From contig CAJUFU010000058.1 of the NCBI GenBank assembly GCA_910585555.1, forward strand, positions 1 to 19,809: a stretch of 19,809 nt of DNA, given 5' to 3'. This document shows, piece by piece, positions 7,034 through 14,397 of the stretch. The notes under the pieces were generated by a model. It worked only from the letters and a program-made list of their open reading frames with translations. It had not been told where the DNA came from and did not search any database. The position numbers and the translations under genes are program-made. Position 1 is the stretch's first letter. Every line of letters begins with the position of its first letter. The stretch is from an uncultured Lachnospiraceae bacterium. Lineage in GTDB: Bacteria; Bacillota; Clostridia; Lachnospirales; Lachnospiraceae.

Positions 7034-9025
7034 TTAATTTCCTATAGGTTCATTACCCGCGGTATTTTTCTTCTCTCTTCCCACCCGCGCCTGACTGCCC
7101 CGGCTTTTGGCCGGCTTTTCTTTCGACGGCTCCTTATCCGTTTCCACCGATGCTGTCACCGACGTATAAATGGCGATTGTCCGCGGCGGTACACAGATTT
7201 CCTGGGCCGCCTCCTTCACCGCAATCTCCGCTGTCTTTTTCGAGGTAGTGGAAAGACAGGACCAAGCCAATCCTTTGGGAAGCTTGGGCAGTCCAAGAGA
7301 CTGTGGCGCCCAGTGCATATTCACCGCAATATAAAAGAAACTGTCGTCAAGGGCTCCATCCTTTTGCCCATAATAGCCACAGTACATAATCCCGATTGTA
7401 CGGCTTGCAGGACTGGTATCCGGCCGCCAGGCCTCCTGTCCATGGAAGGAAATATCCGGATAACCGCATGAGCGGGAATCCGTTCCTCTAAGAGGCAGCT
7501 GACTGTGCAGTATGGGATGTGCCCTGCGTATGGCAAGCAGCATCTTGGTATACTCCAAAAGCTCTCTGCCTCCCTGGGTAAGATGCCATTTCACCCAGGC
7601 CGTAGCATTATCCTGACAGTAAGGATTGTTATTGCCGCCCTGGGTATTGGCAAATTCATCACCGCTGTATATGAGTGGTGTTCCTTGGGACAGCAAGAGC
7701 AGCGTCATGGCATTTTTCATCTGCCTGGTACGCAGCTCCACAATGCTTTTCTTCTGACTCCTGCCTTCTACACCGCAGTTCCAGCTGCAGTTATAATCTG
7801 TCCCGTCATTATTATCTTCTCCATTCTCTTCATTGTGCTTGCGGTCATAAGAGACCATGTCAAGAAGTCTGAAACCGTCCCATTTGGCTATATAGTTCAC
7901 AGTTCCCATCTCCAGACGGTTTTCCCGCACGTGATAGAGGAAGGAATCCATCAGATTGTCGTCCCCTTTCAAGAAACGGCGCATATCGTAGAGAAAACTG
8001 TCATTCATGAAACCCAGGCTGCTGCGTCCCCTCTCCTGCCCTTTCTGATACTGCCTGTCCGTCAAAAGCACCGTATCTGCAAACAGCGGTTCACCTGCAA
8101 GCAGTTCCATGGGAATCTGTTCACCCATCACATGAAACCCGTCGATATGATACTCCAATACCCAATGTCTTAAGATATCCAGAATCTCCACCGGTGATAC
8201 TTCCGGTGGAAAATAAAACTGCATGGCCACAGCAATACCGTTCTCATGAAGAGTCTTGACCATATCCTTATATTCCGTAATCGCACAATCGCCAGATGCA
8301 TAAGCGGCCTTTGGTATATAGTAAAGCCCCTTTTGATATCCCCAATAGTTGAGCCTCGGTTTCCGGTCTCCCTTTTCATCGGTGTTGTCCGCAAGCTTTT
8401 GTTTATAGGATAAAACTGCCTCCTCCATGGTCTGTAACGTATGGTCCGGCATCACCTCATCAAATTCGTAGGACGGCATAAGAAGCACCATATTAATACC
8501 AAGCTCCCGCAGGTAAGGAAGCTTCTCCACAATCCCCTTATAAGTCCCCTTATGTTTTACCTCAGAAGACATATGTTTCGTAAAGCCCCGTACATGCAGG
8601 GCGTATAAAATGAGATCCTCATAGGGAATCTTAAGCGGGGCATCCGCCTGCCAGTCGAAACGGGGGACTCCCGCCTTACAACGGGGCATGGTCTTTTTGA
8701 CCGCACCGTATCGATACAGGTTCTCCACCCCTTTACAATAGGGATCCTGATAAATCTCTTCTCCCTGATACAGGAGATAATGTCCATCCTGATCATGATA
8801 ACCAAGAATCAGCATGGAACAGACTGCGCCTACTCTGTATTCCTCCGGAAAAGGAACTTTTATTCCTCTTGTATGTTTTCTATCATATAAAATTACCCCC
8901 GCCTCACAGCGTGAACCGTCTTTCTTTTTCCGGTCACACACAGCTGCAACGCGCAAGCCTTCCTCCTGAAAGGATGCGCCCAGCGGATATACCTGTGTTC
9001 TCCCCACCTGGAATGTTTTTCGCAT
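7034..9025 (-). CDS. GH13 isoamylase/GlgX-like protein, probably catalytically inactive
   Basis: A 663-residue cytosolic protein related to glycogen debranching enzymes of GH13. An N-terminal beta-rich region (about 1-110) resembles CBM48. A TIM-barrel follows with strongly conserved scaffold blocks: SYDRKHNEENGEDNNDGTDY, SWNCGVEG and QGTPLIYSGDEFANTQGGNN. The catalytic regions are degenerate. Region I reads MQFYFPP instead of the usual D...NH. In region II the nucleophile Asp is replaced by Met300 (DGFHVMGEQ). Region III reads LLTDRQY, Asp323 replacing the acid/base Glu. In region IV His becomes Trp382 (KWDGF) while Asp383 remains. The frame is open back to GTG 9037, but that codon overlaps GGAGG, so ATG 9025 is the start. 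A carbohydrate-binding or regulatory role is inferred; normal hydrolysis seems unlikely. Confidence 0.85.
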   Translation of the reverse strand: MRKTFQVGRTQVYPLGASFQEEGLRVAAVCDRKKKDGSRCEAGVILYDRKHTRGIKVPFPEEYRVGAVCSMLILGYHDQDGHYLLYQGEEIYQDPYCKGVENLYRYGAVKKTMPRCKAGVPRFDWQADAPLKIPYEDLILYALHVRGFTKHMSSEVKHKGTYKGIVEKLPYLRELGINMVLLMPSYEFDEVMPDHTLQTMEEAVLSYKQKLADNTDEKGDRKPRLNYWGYQKGLYYIPKAAYASGDCAITEYKDMVKTLHENGIAVAMQFYFPPEVSPVEILDILRHWVLEYHIDGFHVMGEQIPMELLAGEPLFADTVLLTDRQYQKGQERGRSSLGFMNDSFLYDMRRFLKGDDNLMDSFLYHVRENRLEMGTVNYIAKWDGFRLLDMVSYDRKHNEENGEDNNDGTDYNCSWNCGVEGRSQKKSIVELRTRQMKNAMTLLLLSQGTPLIYSGDEFANTQGGNNNPYCQDNATAWVKWHLTQGGRELLEYTKMLLAIRRAHPILHSQLPLRGTDSRSCGYPDISFHGQEAWRPDTSPASRTIGIMYCGYYGQKDGALDDSFFYIAVNMHWAPQSLGLPKLPKGLAWSCLSTTSKKTAEIAVKEAAQEICVPPRTIAIYTSVTASVETDKEPSKEKPAKSRGSQARVGREKKNTAGNEPIGN

Positions 9026-9072
9026 GAAATCCTCCACTACTTGTTTATGTCAAAATTTCTGATGCCATTTAC

Positions 9073-9090
9073 TTTATATTACCATATAAA
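9073..9090. repeat. AT-rich palindrome in the divergent GH13/DUF1292 intergenic region
   Basis: A perfect 7-bp inverted repeat with 4-base spacing, TTTATAT-TACC-ATATAAA, sits midway between two divergent genes. It could be an operator. The AT-rich surroundings make chance likely enough that no regulator is proposed. Confidence 0.35.
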
Positions 9091-9122
9091 TTGCAAATAC
9101 TGTAGACAAATTTATTTATTGA

Positions 9123-9151
9123 TTGCATCTTCTTTCCATTTTCTGTAGAAT
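9123..9151 (+). promoter_or_regulatory. candidate vegetative promoter for the DUF1292 gene
   Basis: TTGCAT (-35, matching three of six positions), a 17-base spacer and TAGAAT (-10, five of six). Transcription would begin about 25 bases before the GAGGAGG ribosome-binding site of the DUF1292 gene. Confidence 0.4.
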
Positions 9152-9183
9152 AGAGTCAATAATCACACCGAGGAGGCGTTTGT

Positions 9184-9516
9184 ATGGGCAAAAAGAATAA
9201 AGAAAACATCGAAGAAGGTTTTGACACAGAAGAAATGACCGTGGAACTGGATTTAGAGGACGGCACCCAAGTCACCTGCGCCGTAGTCACGATTCTTACG
9301 GTTGCAGGTAAGGACTATATCGCTCTTTTGCCGCTTGGCGAAGATGGGGAAAATACGGACGGAGAAGTCTGGTTCTATCATTACCATGAAAATCCTGATG
9401 ACCCCAATGAGGAACCGGAGCTTGGCTATATCGAAGATGATGCAGAATATGAGGCCGTAGCAGACGCTTTTGACGAATATCTGGACAACGCAGAATTCGA
9501 TGAACTGGTGGACTAA
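9184..9516 (+). CDS. DUF1292 domain-containing protein
   Basis: A 110-residue, very acidic, soluble protein (many Asp/Glu, C-terminus FDEYLDNAEFDELVD). It has the DUF1292 core: VELDLEDGTQVTCAVVTILT, then DYIALLPLG, then an EVWFYHY strand. The family is widespread in Firmicutes with no established biochemical function. The start is well supported by GAGGAGG seven bases before ATG. It is a single-gene unit. Its last four bases overlap the 3' end of the convergent helicase gene, and a terminator-like hairpin lies inside that gene's antisense strand just downstream. Confidence 0.88.
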   Translation: MGKKNKENIEEGFDTEEMTVELDLEDGTQVTCAVVTILTVAGKDYIALLPLGEDGENTDGEVWFYHYHENPDDPNEEPELGYIEDDAEYEAVADAFDEYLDNAEFDELVD

Positions 9517-11324
9517 TCGGTCCGATCATATAAAGCTTTCAGGAACCGGGAAGGACCGTCTTTTCCGGTTTTTCCTTTATATGTAAATAGACACAGCTTC
9601 TGTCTGGCCCTGGTCATGGCCACATAAAACATCCTTCTCTCTTCCTCCAATTCTTCCTCTGTCACAGACTTGTCCGAAGGAATCTGTCCCTCATTACAGT
9701 CCGGCAGATATACCGTATCGAATTCCAGTCCCTTTGAGCCATGCATGGTCATCAAAAATATCCCCTCCTTCTTTTCCGCCGGTTCCTGCAGTATCTCCGT
9801 GTAATGGTCTATATACGCATTCATCTCTTCTATTGTTACAAATTGTCTGGAAAACGTCTCAAACTCCTCCGCGATACGTATCAGCTCTCCCGACCGTTTC
9901 GTTCCATACTTTTCCCGCAGGAAGTCCTCGTAACCGATTACCTTGCGGATATAATGAATCTGTAAATGTAATCTTCTGCTGTGCAGAGAATCCAAATCCT
10001 CAAAGAGCCTTGTCAATGCTTTCTGTATATCGGGCATATGGCGATACCATCGAAGCATCGCTTCCTTATCTAGCTGCTCGTTTAGCAGACTGTCCCGCCT
10101 CAGATAGCGAAGCGGCCTGTTCATAATGCGCAGGAAATGCCTTCTTAAGAATTCTCCCTGCCCTAACGCCAGATAAGCTCTGATGTCCTGTATGACAAAA
10201 TGGGCAAAGCGGTTTTTTCTCTTCTCTTTCATCACATAGGGAATTCCTGCGCTATGGAGCACCTGTGCCCACAAACCGCAGGCAAAATTTGTCCGGCAGA
10301 TCATGGCACAACCTGTAAGAGTTCCCTCTCTCTGTTCCTGCAGAAGCCTTTCTGCCAGTACTTTCTGCAGCTCTTCTTCGTTGGAACAGCTGCACAGTTC
10401 CACGCCCTCCCCTCTTTGGTGTGCAGCCCGGATATCTTTGGGAAGCCGCTTTTTATTCTCTGCAATAACACGCCCGGCGGCCGCCGTAATCTCTTCATGA
10501 CACCTGAAATTCACAGTAAGCGGAATCTGTACTGCCTGGGGATAATCCGTCAGAAACTGCCGCATACTTTCCGGACTGGCACCCCGGAATCCATAAATGG
10601 ACTGGTCGTCGTCTCCCACGATGAAGAGATGCTCCTCCGGCGCCGCAAGAAGCTTCACGATCTCGTACTGTATCGGTGAGATATCCTGAAATTCATCCAC
10701 CAGGATAAAGCGAAACTGCGTCTGCCACTTTAATAGGCAATTTCTATCTTCCCGCAGCATCTTAAGACATTCCTGTGCCAGATCGTCAAAATCAAACTGT
10801 CCAAATTCCCGAAGGTAACTCTGATATTCTGTGACAAGAACATCAAAGTCTTCCGGTGTCATCTTTTGAAACTGCAGGCTGTTTCCTTCCATGACATTCT
10901 TATAACTGCTGATACTTAATAAAATTTCCTCTATGTCTTCTTCCTGCAGGTAGACAAATTGTCTGTGCATATGTATGATCTGTCTGATCAACTTCCTTCT
11001 CTCAGCTTCGGTAATAATGGTATAGCCGCGATACTGCGCTGATTGCCTCAGAATATGATAGAATATCGCATGAAAGGTGCCGAACCAGACTGGCGGCCTC
11101 TCGCCTTCCATGTGTTTGAAGAATCGCTGCTGCATTTCCAGGGCGGCAGCTTTTGTGAAGGTAATCACCAGGATGTGGGCCGGATTAATTCCTTCCTGTA
11201 ACATAAGATGTCGGATACGGTTTACAATGACAAAAGTCTTGCCACTGCCTGGCCCGGCTAAAATCTGCGCCGGACCGGCAGTGTGGTTAATCGCTTTCTC
11301 CTGGTCAGGTGTGCATACTGTCAA
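9513..11324 (-). CDS. UvrD/PcrA-type ATP-dependent DNA helicase (UvrD_C family, compact)
   Basis: A 603-residue superfamily 1A DNA helicase moving 3'-5' on single strands, with roles in repair or replication restart. Visible motifs in order: TPDQEKAI Q motif, Walker A AGPGSGKT (23-30), motif Ia ITFTKAA, Walker B LVDEFQD (208-214), motif III GDDDQSIYGFRGA (237-249), motif IV VNFRC, motif V MTMHGSKGLEFDTVY and motif VI RRMFYVAMTRARQKL. It is shorter than PcrA (about 720-750) and lacks the extended C-terminal tail. The only possible start that keeps the Q motif and Walker A is TTG 11324, because an in-frame TGA lies four codons upstream. That start lies inside gltX, a 20-base overlap, so translation is probably coupled to gltX. 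A second, more standard PcrA may exist elsewhere in the genome. Confidence 0.92.
   Translation of the reverse strand: MTVCTPDQEKAINHTAGPAQILAGPGSGKTFVIVNRIRHLMLQEGINPAHILVITFTKAAALEMQQRFFKHMEGERPPVWFGTFHAIFYHILRQSAQYRGYTIITEAERRKLIRQIIHMHRQFVYLQEEDIEEILLSISSYKNVMEGNSLQFQKMTPEDFDVLVTEYQSYLREFGQFDFDDLAQECLKMLREDRNCLLKWQTQFRFILVDEFQDISPIQYEIVKLLAAPEEHLFIVGDDDQSIYGFRGASPESMRQFLTDYPQAVQIPLTVNFRCHEEITAAAGRVIAENKKRLPKDIRAAHQRGEGVELCSCSNEEELQKVLAERLLQEQREGTLTGCAMICRTNFACGLWAQVLHSAGIPYVMKEKRKNRFAHFVIQDIRAYLALGQGEFLRRHFLRIMNRPLRYLRRDSLLNEQLDKEAMLRWYRHMPDIQKALTRLFEDLDSLHSRRLHLQIHYIRKVIGYEDFLREKYGTKRSGELIRIAEEFETFSRQFVTIEEMNAYIDHYTEILQEPAEKKEGIFLMTMHGSKGLEFDTVYLPDCNEGQIPSDKSVTEEELEEERRMFYVAMTRARQKLCLFTYKGKTGKDGPSRFLKALYDRTD
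9544..9573 (+). terminator. candidate intrinsic terminator for the DUF1292 gene
   Basis: AACCGGGAA and TTTCCGGTT form a 9-bp stem (one G-T pair) with a 9-base loop, followed by a TTTTT run overlapping the stem end. It starts 27 bases after the DUF1292 stop codon, inside the 3' coding end of the convergent helicase gene. Confidence 0.5.
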
Positions 11325-12777
11325 AGGTACTCGTCAGTTTCTCGATACCCTTGCGGATTCTCGCAAGAGACTCTTCCTTTCCCAAAATCTCCATCAGTTC
11401 CGTCGCACCGCCCGGCGTCATCTGCTTACCGGACACGGCGGTCCTCACGGGCCACATCACATAACCGTTCTTACATCCTTTTTGCTCCACATAAGAAGAA
11501 AGCACTGCATAAAGAGCATCGTTACTGTAATCTTCCTGTTTTTCCAAAAGAGGGAGCACTTCTTTTAAGACTTCCAGAGAAGTTTCTGCGTTGGTCTTCA
11601 TCTTCTTGTGGGTGTACATAGCCACATCATACTCCGGCAGTTCATCAAAGAAATCCACATGTTCTTTGATATCCGGGAAAATCTCAATCCTGGTCTTGAC
11701 CATTGCTGCAATCTTCTTGAAATCTAAGTCTTTGGTGACCGCTTCTTTCAGATAAGGCTCAACCATCTCATAAAAGACCTCAAAGTCCATGGCTTTCATA
11801 TACTCGCCGTTCATCCATTTTAACTTAGTATAATCAAATACAGCCGGAGACTTAGACAGATGATGGTAATCAAATTTACCCACCAGCTCCTCCAGGGTAA
11901 AAATCTCACGATTATCTTCCGGACTCCATCCCAGAAGGGCTACAAAGTTAACGATTGCCTCTGAAAGAAATCCCTGCTCGATCAAATCCTCATAGGAGGA
12001 GTGCCCACAACGTTTGGAGAGCTTTTGATGCTCCTCGTCCGTAATCAGCGGACAGTGCACGTATTCCGGTACTTTCCAGCCAAAAGCGTCATAAAGACGG
12101 TTATACTTCGGCGAAGAGGAAAGATACTCGTTGCCTCTTACCACATGGGTAATGCCCATCAGATGGTCGTCCACCACATTGGCAAAATTATAGGTGGGAT
12201 ACCCGTCGGACTTAATCAGAATCATATCGTCCAATTCTGCGTTATCCACCGTGATATCTCCATAAATATCATCATGAAAAGTGGTGGTGCCTTCTGTGGG
12301 ATTATTCTGTCTGATCACATAAGGCTTTCCGGCCGCCAGGTTCGCTTCCACCTCTTCTTTCGTAAGGTGCAGGCAGTGCTTGTCATAAATATTGATTTCC
12401 TTCCCTGCCACAGTCTGTGTCAGCGAAGCCAGCCGTTCCTTATCACAGAAGCAGTAATAGGCTTCTCCCTTCTCCACCAGTTCCTTCGCATACTTAAGAT
12501 AAATACCCTGTTTCTGTCTCTCGCTCTGTACATAAGGCCCCACACCGCCGTCTTTATCAGGCCCTTCATCATGTAGCAGACCCGTATGCTGCAGGGTGCG
12601 GTAGATGATGTCCACTGCCCCCTCCACATAACGCTCCTGGTCAGTGTCCTCAATCCGGAGGATAAAGTCTCCGCCCTCATGTTTTGCAATCAAATAAGCG
12701 TACAGCGCCGTCCGCAGGTTGCCCACATGCATTCTTCCGGTGGGACTTGGCGCATACCGCGTTCTTATTTTCTCCAT
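11305..12777 (-). CDS. gltX: glutamate--tRNA ligase
   Basis: A 490-residue class I synthetase charging tRNA-Glu. The HIGH motif reads APSPTGRMHVGNLRTAL (residues 9-25) and the KMSKS-type loop KLSKR at 252-256. A zinc motif with C109, C111, C135 and H137 fits the CxC...CxH site of zinc-containing GluRS. The C-terminal anticodon-binding part is present and length is normal, so it is not a truncated Glu-Q-tRNA(Asp) synthetase. ATG lies 21 bases after the hydrogenase gene stop codon. Ribosome-binding is modest (AGAAGGG, about 12 bases before ATG). It lies between the hydrogenase-like gene and the helicase gene, probably in one transcript. Confidence 0.96.
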   Translation of the reverse strand: MEKIRTRYAPSPTGRMHVGNLRTALYAYLIAKHEGGDFILRIEDTDQERYVEGAVDIIYRTLQHTGLLHDEGPDKDGGVGPYVQSERQKQGIYLKYAKELVEKGEAYYCFCDKERLASLTQTVAGKEINIYDKHCLHLTKEEVEANLAAGKPYVIRQNNPTEGTTTFHDDIYGDITVDNAELDDMILIKSDGYPTYNFANVVDDHLMGITHVVRGNEYLSSSPKYNRLYDAFGWKVPEYVHCPLITDEEHQKLSKRCGHSSYEDLIEQGFLSEAIVNFVALLGWSPEDNREIFTLEELVGKFDYHHLSKSPAVFDYTKLKWMNGEYMKAMDFEVFYEMVEPYLKEAVTKDLDFKKIAAMVKTRIEIFPDIKEHVDFFDELPEYDVAMYTHKKMKTNAETSLEVLKEVLPLLEKQEDYSNDALYAVLSSYVEQKGCKNGYVMWPVRTAVSGKQMTPGGATELMEILGKEESLARIRKGIEKLTSTFDSMHT

Positions 12778-12798
12778 CCTAAAATATATCCCTTCTGT

Positions 12799-14277
12799 CT
12801 ATTGTTGTTCCGGTATCTTCTTGGGCGCTGCCGCCTTAAAGGCGTTCACAGCCTTGGCTGCCGCAGGCACCGCAATATTCGTTCCCGCTCCGGCCACACA
12901 ACCGCCGGGACAGGCCATACCCTCTATCAAACAGCCGTTCTTCTTACCGGCCTTGGCTAACATCAACATCTTCTTACACTCTGAGAGACTTTCCGCATGT
13001 TCAATATGAACTTCCACATCGGGATAATACTCTCTCACGCACTCCTCAATGGCGCTTGCCACACCGCCTGCCACGCCGTAGCCTCGTCCTGCACCGGTGG
13101 CACCCTTCATCTCATCTAAAGCTTCTATCTCCTTTAAGAAGATTCCTTTGGCCTCGAAAATACCCGCCAGCTCCTCAAAGGTAATGACAAAATCCACATC
13201 GGAACGTATGGTCCTTCTGGATGCTTCCAGTTTCTTGGAAGCGCAGGGGCCGATAAACACCACTTTTGCATCCGGATGCTCTTCCTTGATTACCCTGGCA
13301 GTAGCCACCATGGGCGTCAGCGCATTGGAAATCTTATCAATGGTCTCCGGGAAGAACTTCTTGGCAAGCACAGACCAGGAAGGACAGCACGAAGTGAGGC
13401 TGAAAGGCAGATTGCCTGTAGCTACTTCTTTCGCATAATGCTCCGCCTCCACGATGGCGCCCATATCCGCACCAATGGCCGTTTCATAGACATCATAGAA
13501 GCCCAAATCCTTTAAGGCTGTCTTCAACATATCTGGTGTCACATCCGGCCCGAACTGCCCGGCAAAAGCAGGCGCTACCTGGGCAATAATCTTACCGCCG
13601 TCCTGCATAGCCCGAATCAGCTGGAAAATCTGGGATTTATCCGCAATCGCGCCAAAAGGACAATTCACCATGCATTGTCCACAGGACACACATAAATCAT
13701 TGTCAATCACCGCGCGTCCCTTGGCATCATTTTTAATGGCATTGACACCACAGGCCCCCGCACAGGGTCTTACCTGATGGGATATGGCATCATAAGGACA
13801 GATTGCTTTACATTTACCACATCTGATACATTTTTCCTGATCGATCACGGACTTTCCATTCTTCATGGAAATAGCCCCTCTCGGACAAACCTCACGACAA
13901 GGATGTGCCACACAGCCCATACAATGATCTGTCACATAATACATATTTTCGGGACAGGCATTGCACGCAGAAGGAATTACCTGCATCAGCGGCGGCTCAT
14001 AATATTTCTCAGAAATATTACTCTCCTCAAGCCCCTGGGTCAGATGCACCGGCTGATTCTCCGGCCGCAGAGATAACCCCATAGCCAGACGAATCCGTTC
14101 CCTCACAATGGCCCGCTCCCTGTAGATGCTCTCATACTCCGACTCATCATAGTCCACAATCTTATAGGGAAGCGCTTCAATATCATCTTTCAAATTATCT
14201 GAATGATAAGCCAGATTGGCTACTTCCTTAAAAATACGTCTTCTGTTCTTCCGAACCTGCGTATCAATTCCTCTCAT
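12799..14277 (-). CDS. [FeFe]-hydrogenase-like protein with 4Fe-4S ferredoxin domains
   Basis: A 492-residue cytosolic protein. The Cys-rich region at 105-206 carries ferredoxin-type clusters, clearest at C150-C153-C156-C160 and C196-C199-C202-C206. The H-cluster domain follows with L1 TSCCPSW (295-301), L2 GPCASKK (343-349) and L3 EGMACPGGCVAGAG (452-465). All H-cluster cysteines and the proton-relay Cys of TSCC are present, so H2 production or uptake with ferredoxin is plausible. GPC in place of the canonical MPC, and the N-terminal Arg/Glu-rich region, suggest a group B-type or sensory-type enzyme rather than classical HydA. The frame extends to TTG 14295, but GGAGG six bases before ATG 14277 fixes the start. 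An 18-bp Rex-like operator lies 22 bases upstream. No maturase genes (hydE/F/G) are nearby. Confidence 0.9.
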   Translation of the reverse strand: MRGIDTQVRKNRRRIFKEVANLAYHSDNLKDDIEALPYKIVDYDESEYESIYRERAIVRERIRLAMGLSLRPENQPVHLTQGLEESNISEKYYEPPLMQVIPSACNACPENMYYVTDHCMGCVAHPCREVCPRGAISMKNGKSVIDQEKCIRCGKCKAICPYDAISHQVRPCAGACGVNAIKNDAKGRAVIDNDLCVSCGQCMVNCPFGAIADKSQIFQLIRAMQDGGKIIAQVAPAFAGQFGPDVTPDMLKTALKDLGFYDVYETAIGADMGAIVEAEHYAKEVATGNLPFSLTSCCPSWSVLAKKFFPETIDKISNALTPMVATARVIKEEHPDAKVVFIGPCASKKLEASRRTIRSDVDFVITFEELAGIFEAKGIFLKEIEALDEMKGATGAGRGYGVAGGVASAIEECVREYYPDVEVHIEHAESLSECKKMLMLAKAGKKNGCLIEGMACPGGCVAGAGTNIAVPAAAKAVNAFKAAAPKKIPEQQ

Positions 14278-14298
14278 GTTATCCCTCCGCCCCAAAGG

Positions 14299-14316
14299 TT
14301 GTTAATATTTTCACAA
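14299..14316 (-). promoter_or_regulatory. Rex-like redox operator upstream of the hydrogenase gene
   Basis: On the minus strand TTGTGAA-AATA-TTAACAA, a 7-4-7 inverted repeat with a single mismatch between arms. It fits the Rex consensus TTGTGAA/TTGTTAA-N4-TTAACAA/TTCACAA. Rex is an NADH/NAD+-sensing repressor that controls fermentation and hydrogenase genes in Clostridia. The site lies 22 bases before the ATG and just upstream of the ribosome-binding site, where binding could block transcription initiation or early elongation. Confidence 0.72.
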
Positions 14317-14397
14317 ACTTTTAATGTGCTTTCCCTTTTTACATGATTATTTTTGCACAAAGTAAGGCGGAAGTCAACAGCTCCCTTGACAGAAAAT

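Noticed and set aside
6587..7471. Long plus-strand ORF (294 codons) opposite the DUF5662 and GH13 genes
   Set aside because: It is antisense to two genes with clear family motifs, has no ribosome-binding site, and its product is Arg/His/Pro-rich with no recognisable domain.
7505..8173. Plus-strand ORF of 222 codons with hydrophobic stretches
   Set aside because: It is the shadow of the conserved GH13 barrel and has no ribosome-binding site or family resemblance.
14278..14295. TTG start for the hydrogenase-like protein
   Set aside because: The codons between TTG and ATG 14277 are themselves the GGAGG ribosome-binding site.
14340..14375. Vegetative promoter TTGACT for the hydrogenase gene
   Set aside because: The -35 is good, but at 17 bases spacing there is only AAAAAT, and better -10 matches need 20-21 bases.
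14374..14391. GTCAA...TTGAC hairpin after the GldF-GldG gene as terminator
   Set aside because: The stem has only five base pairs and no T tract follows on the minus strand.
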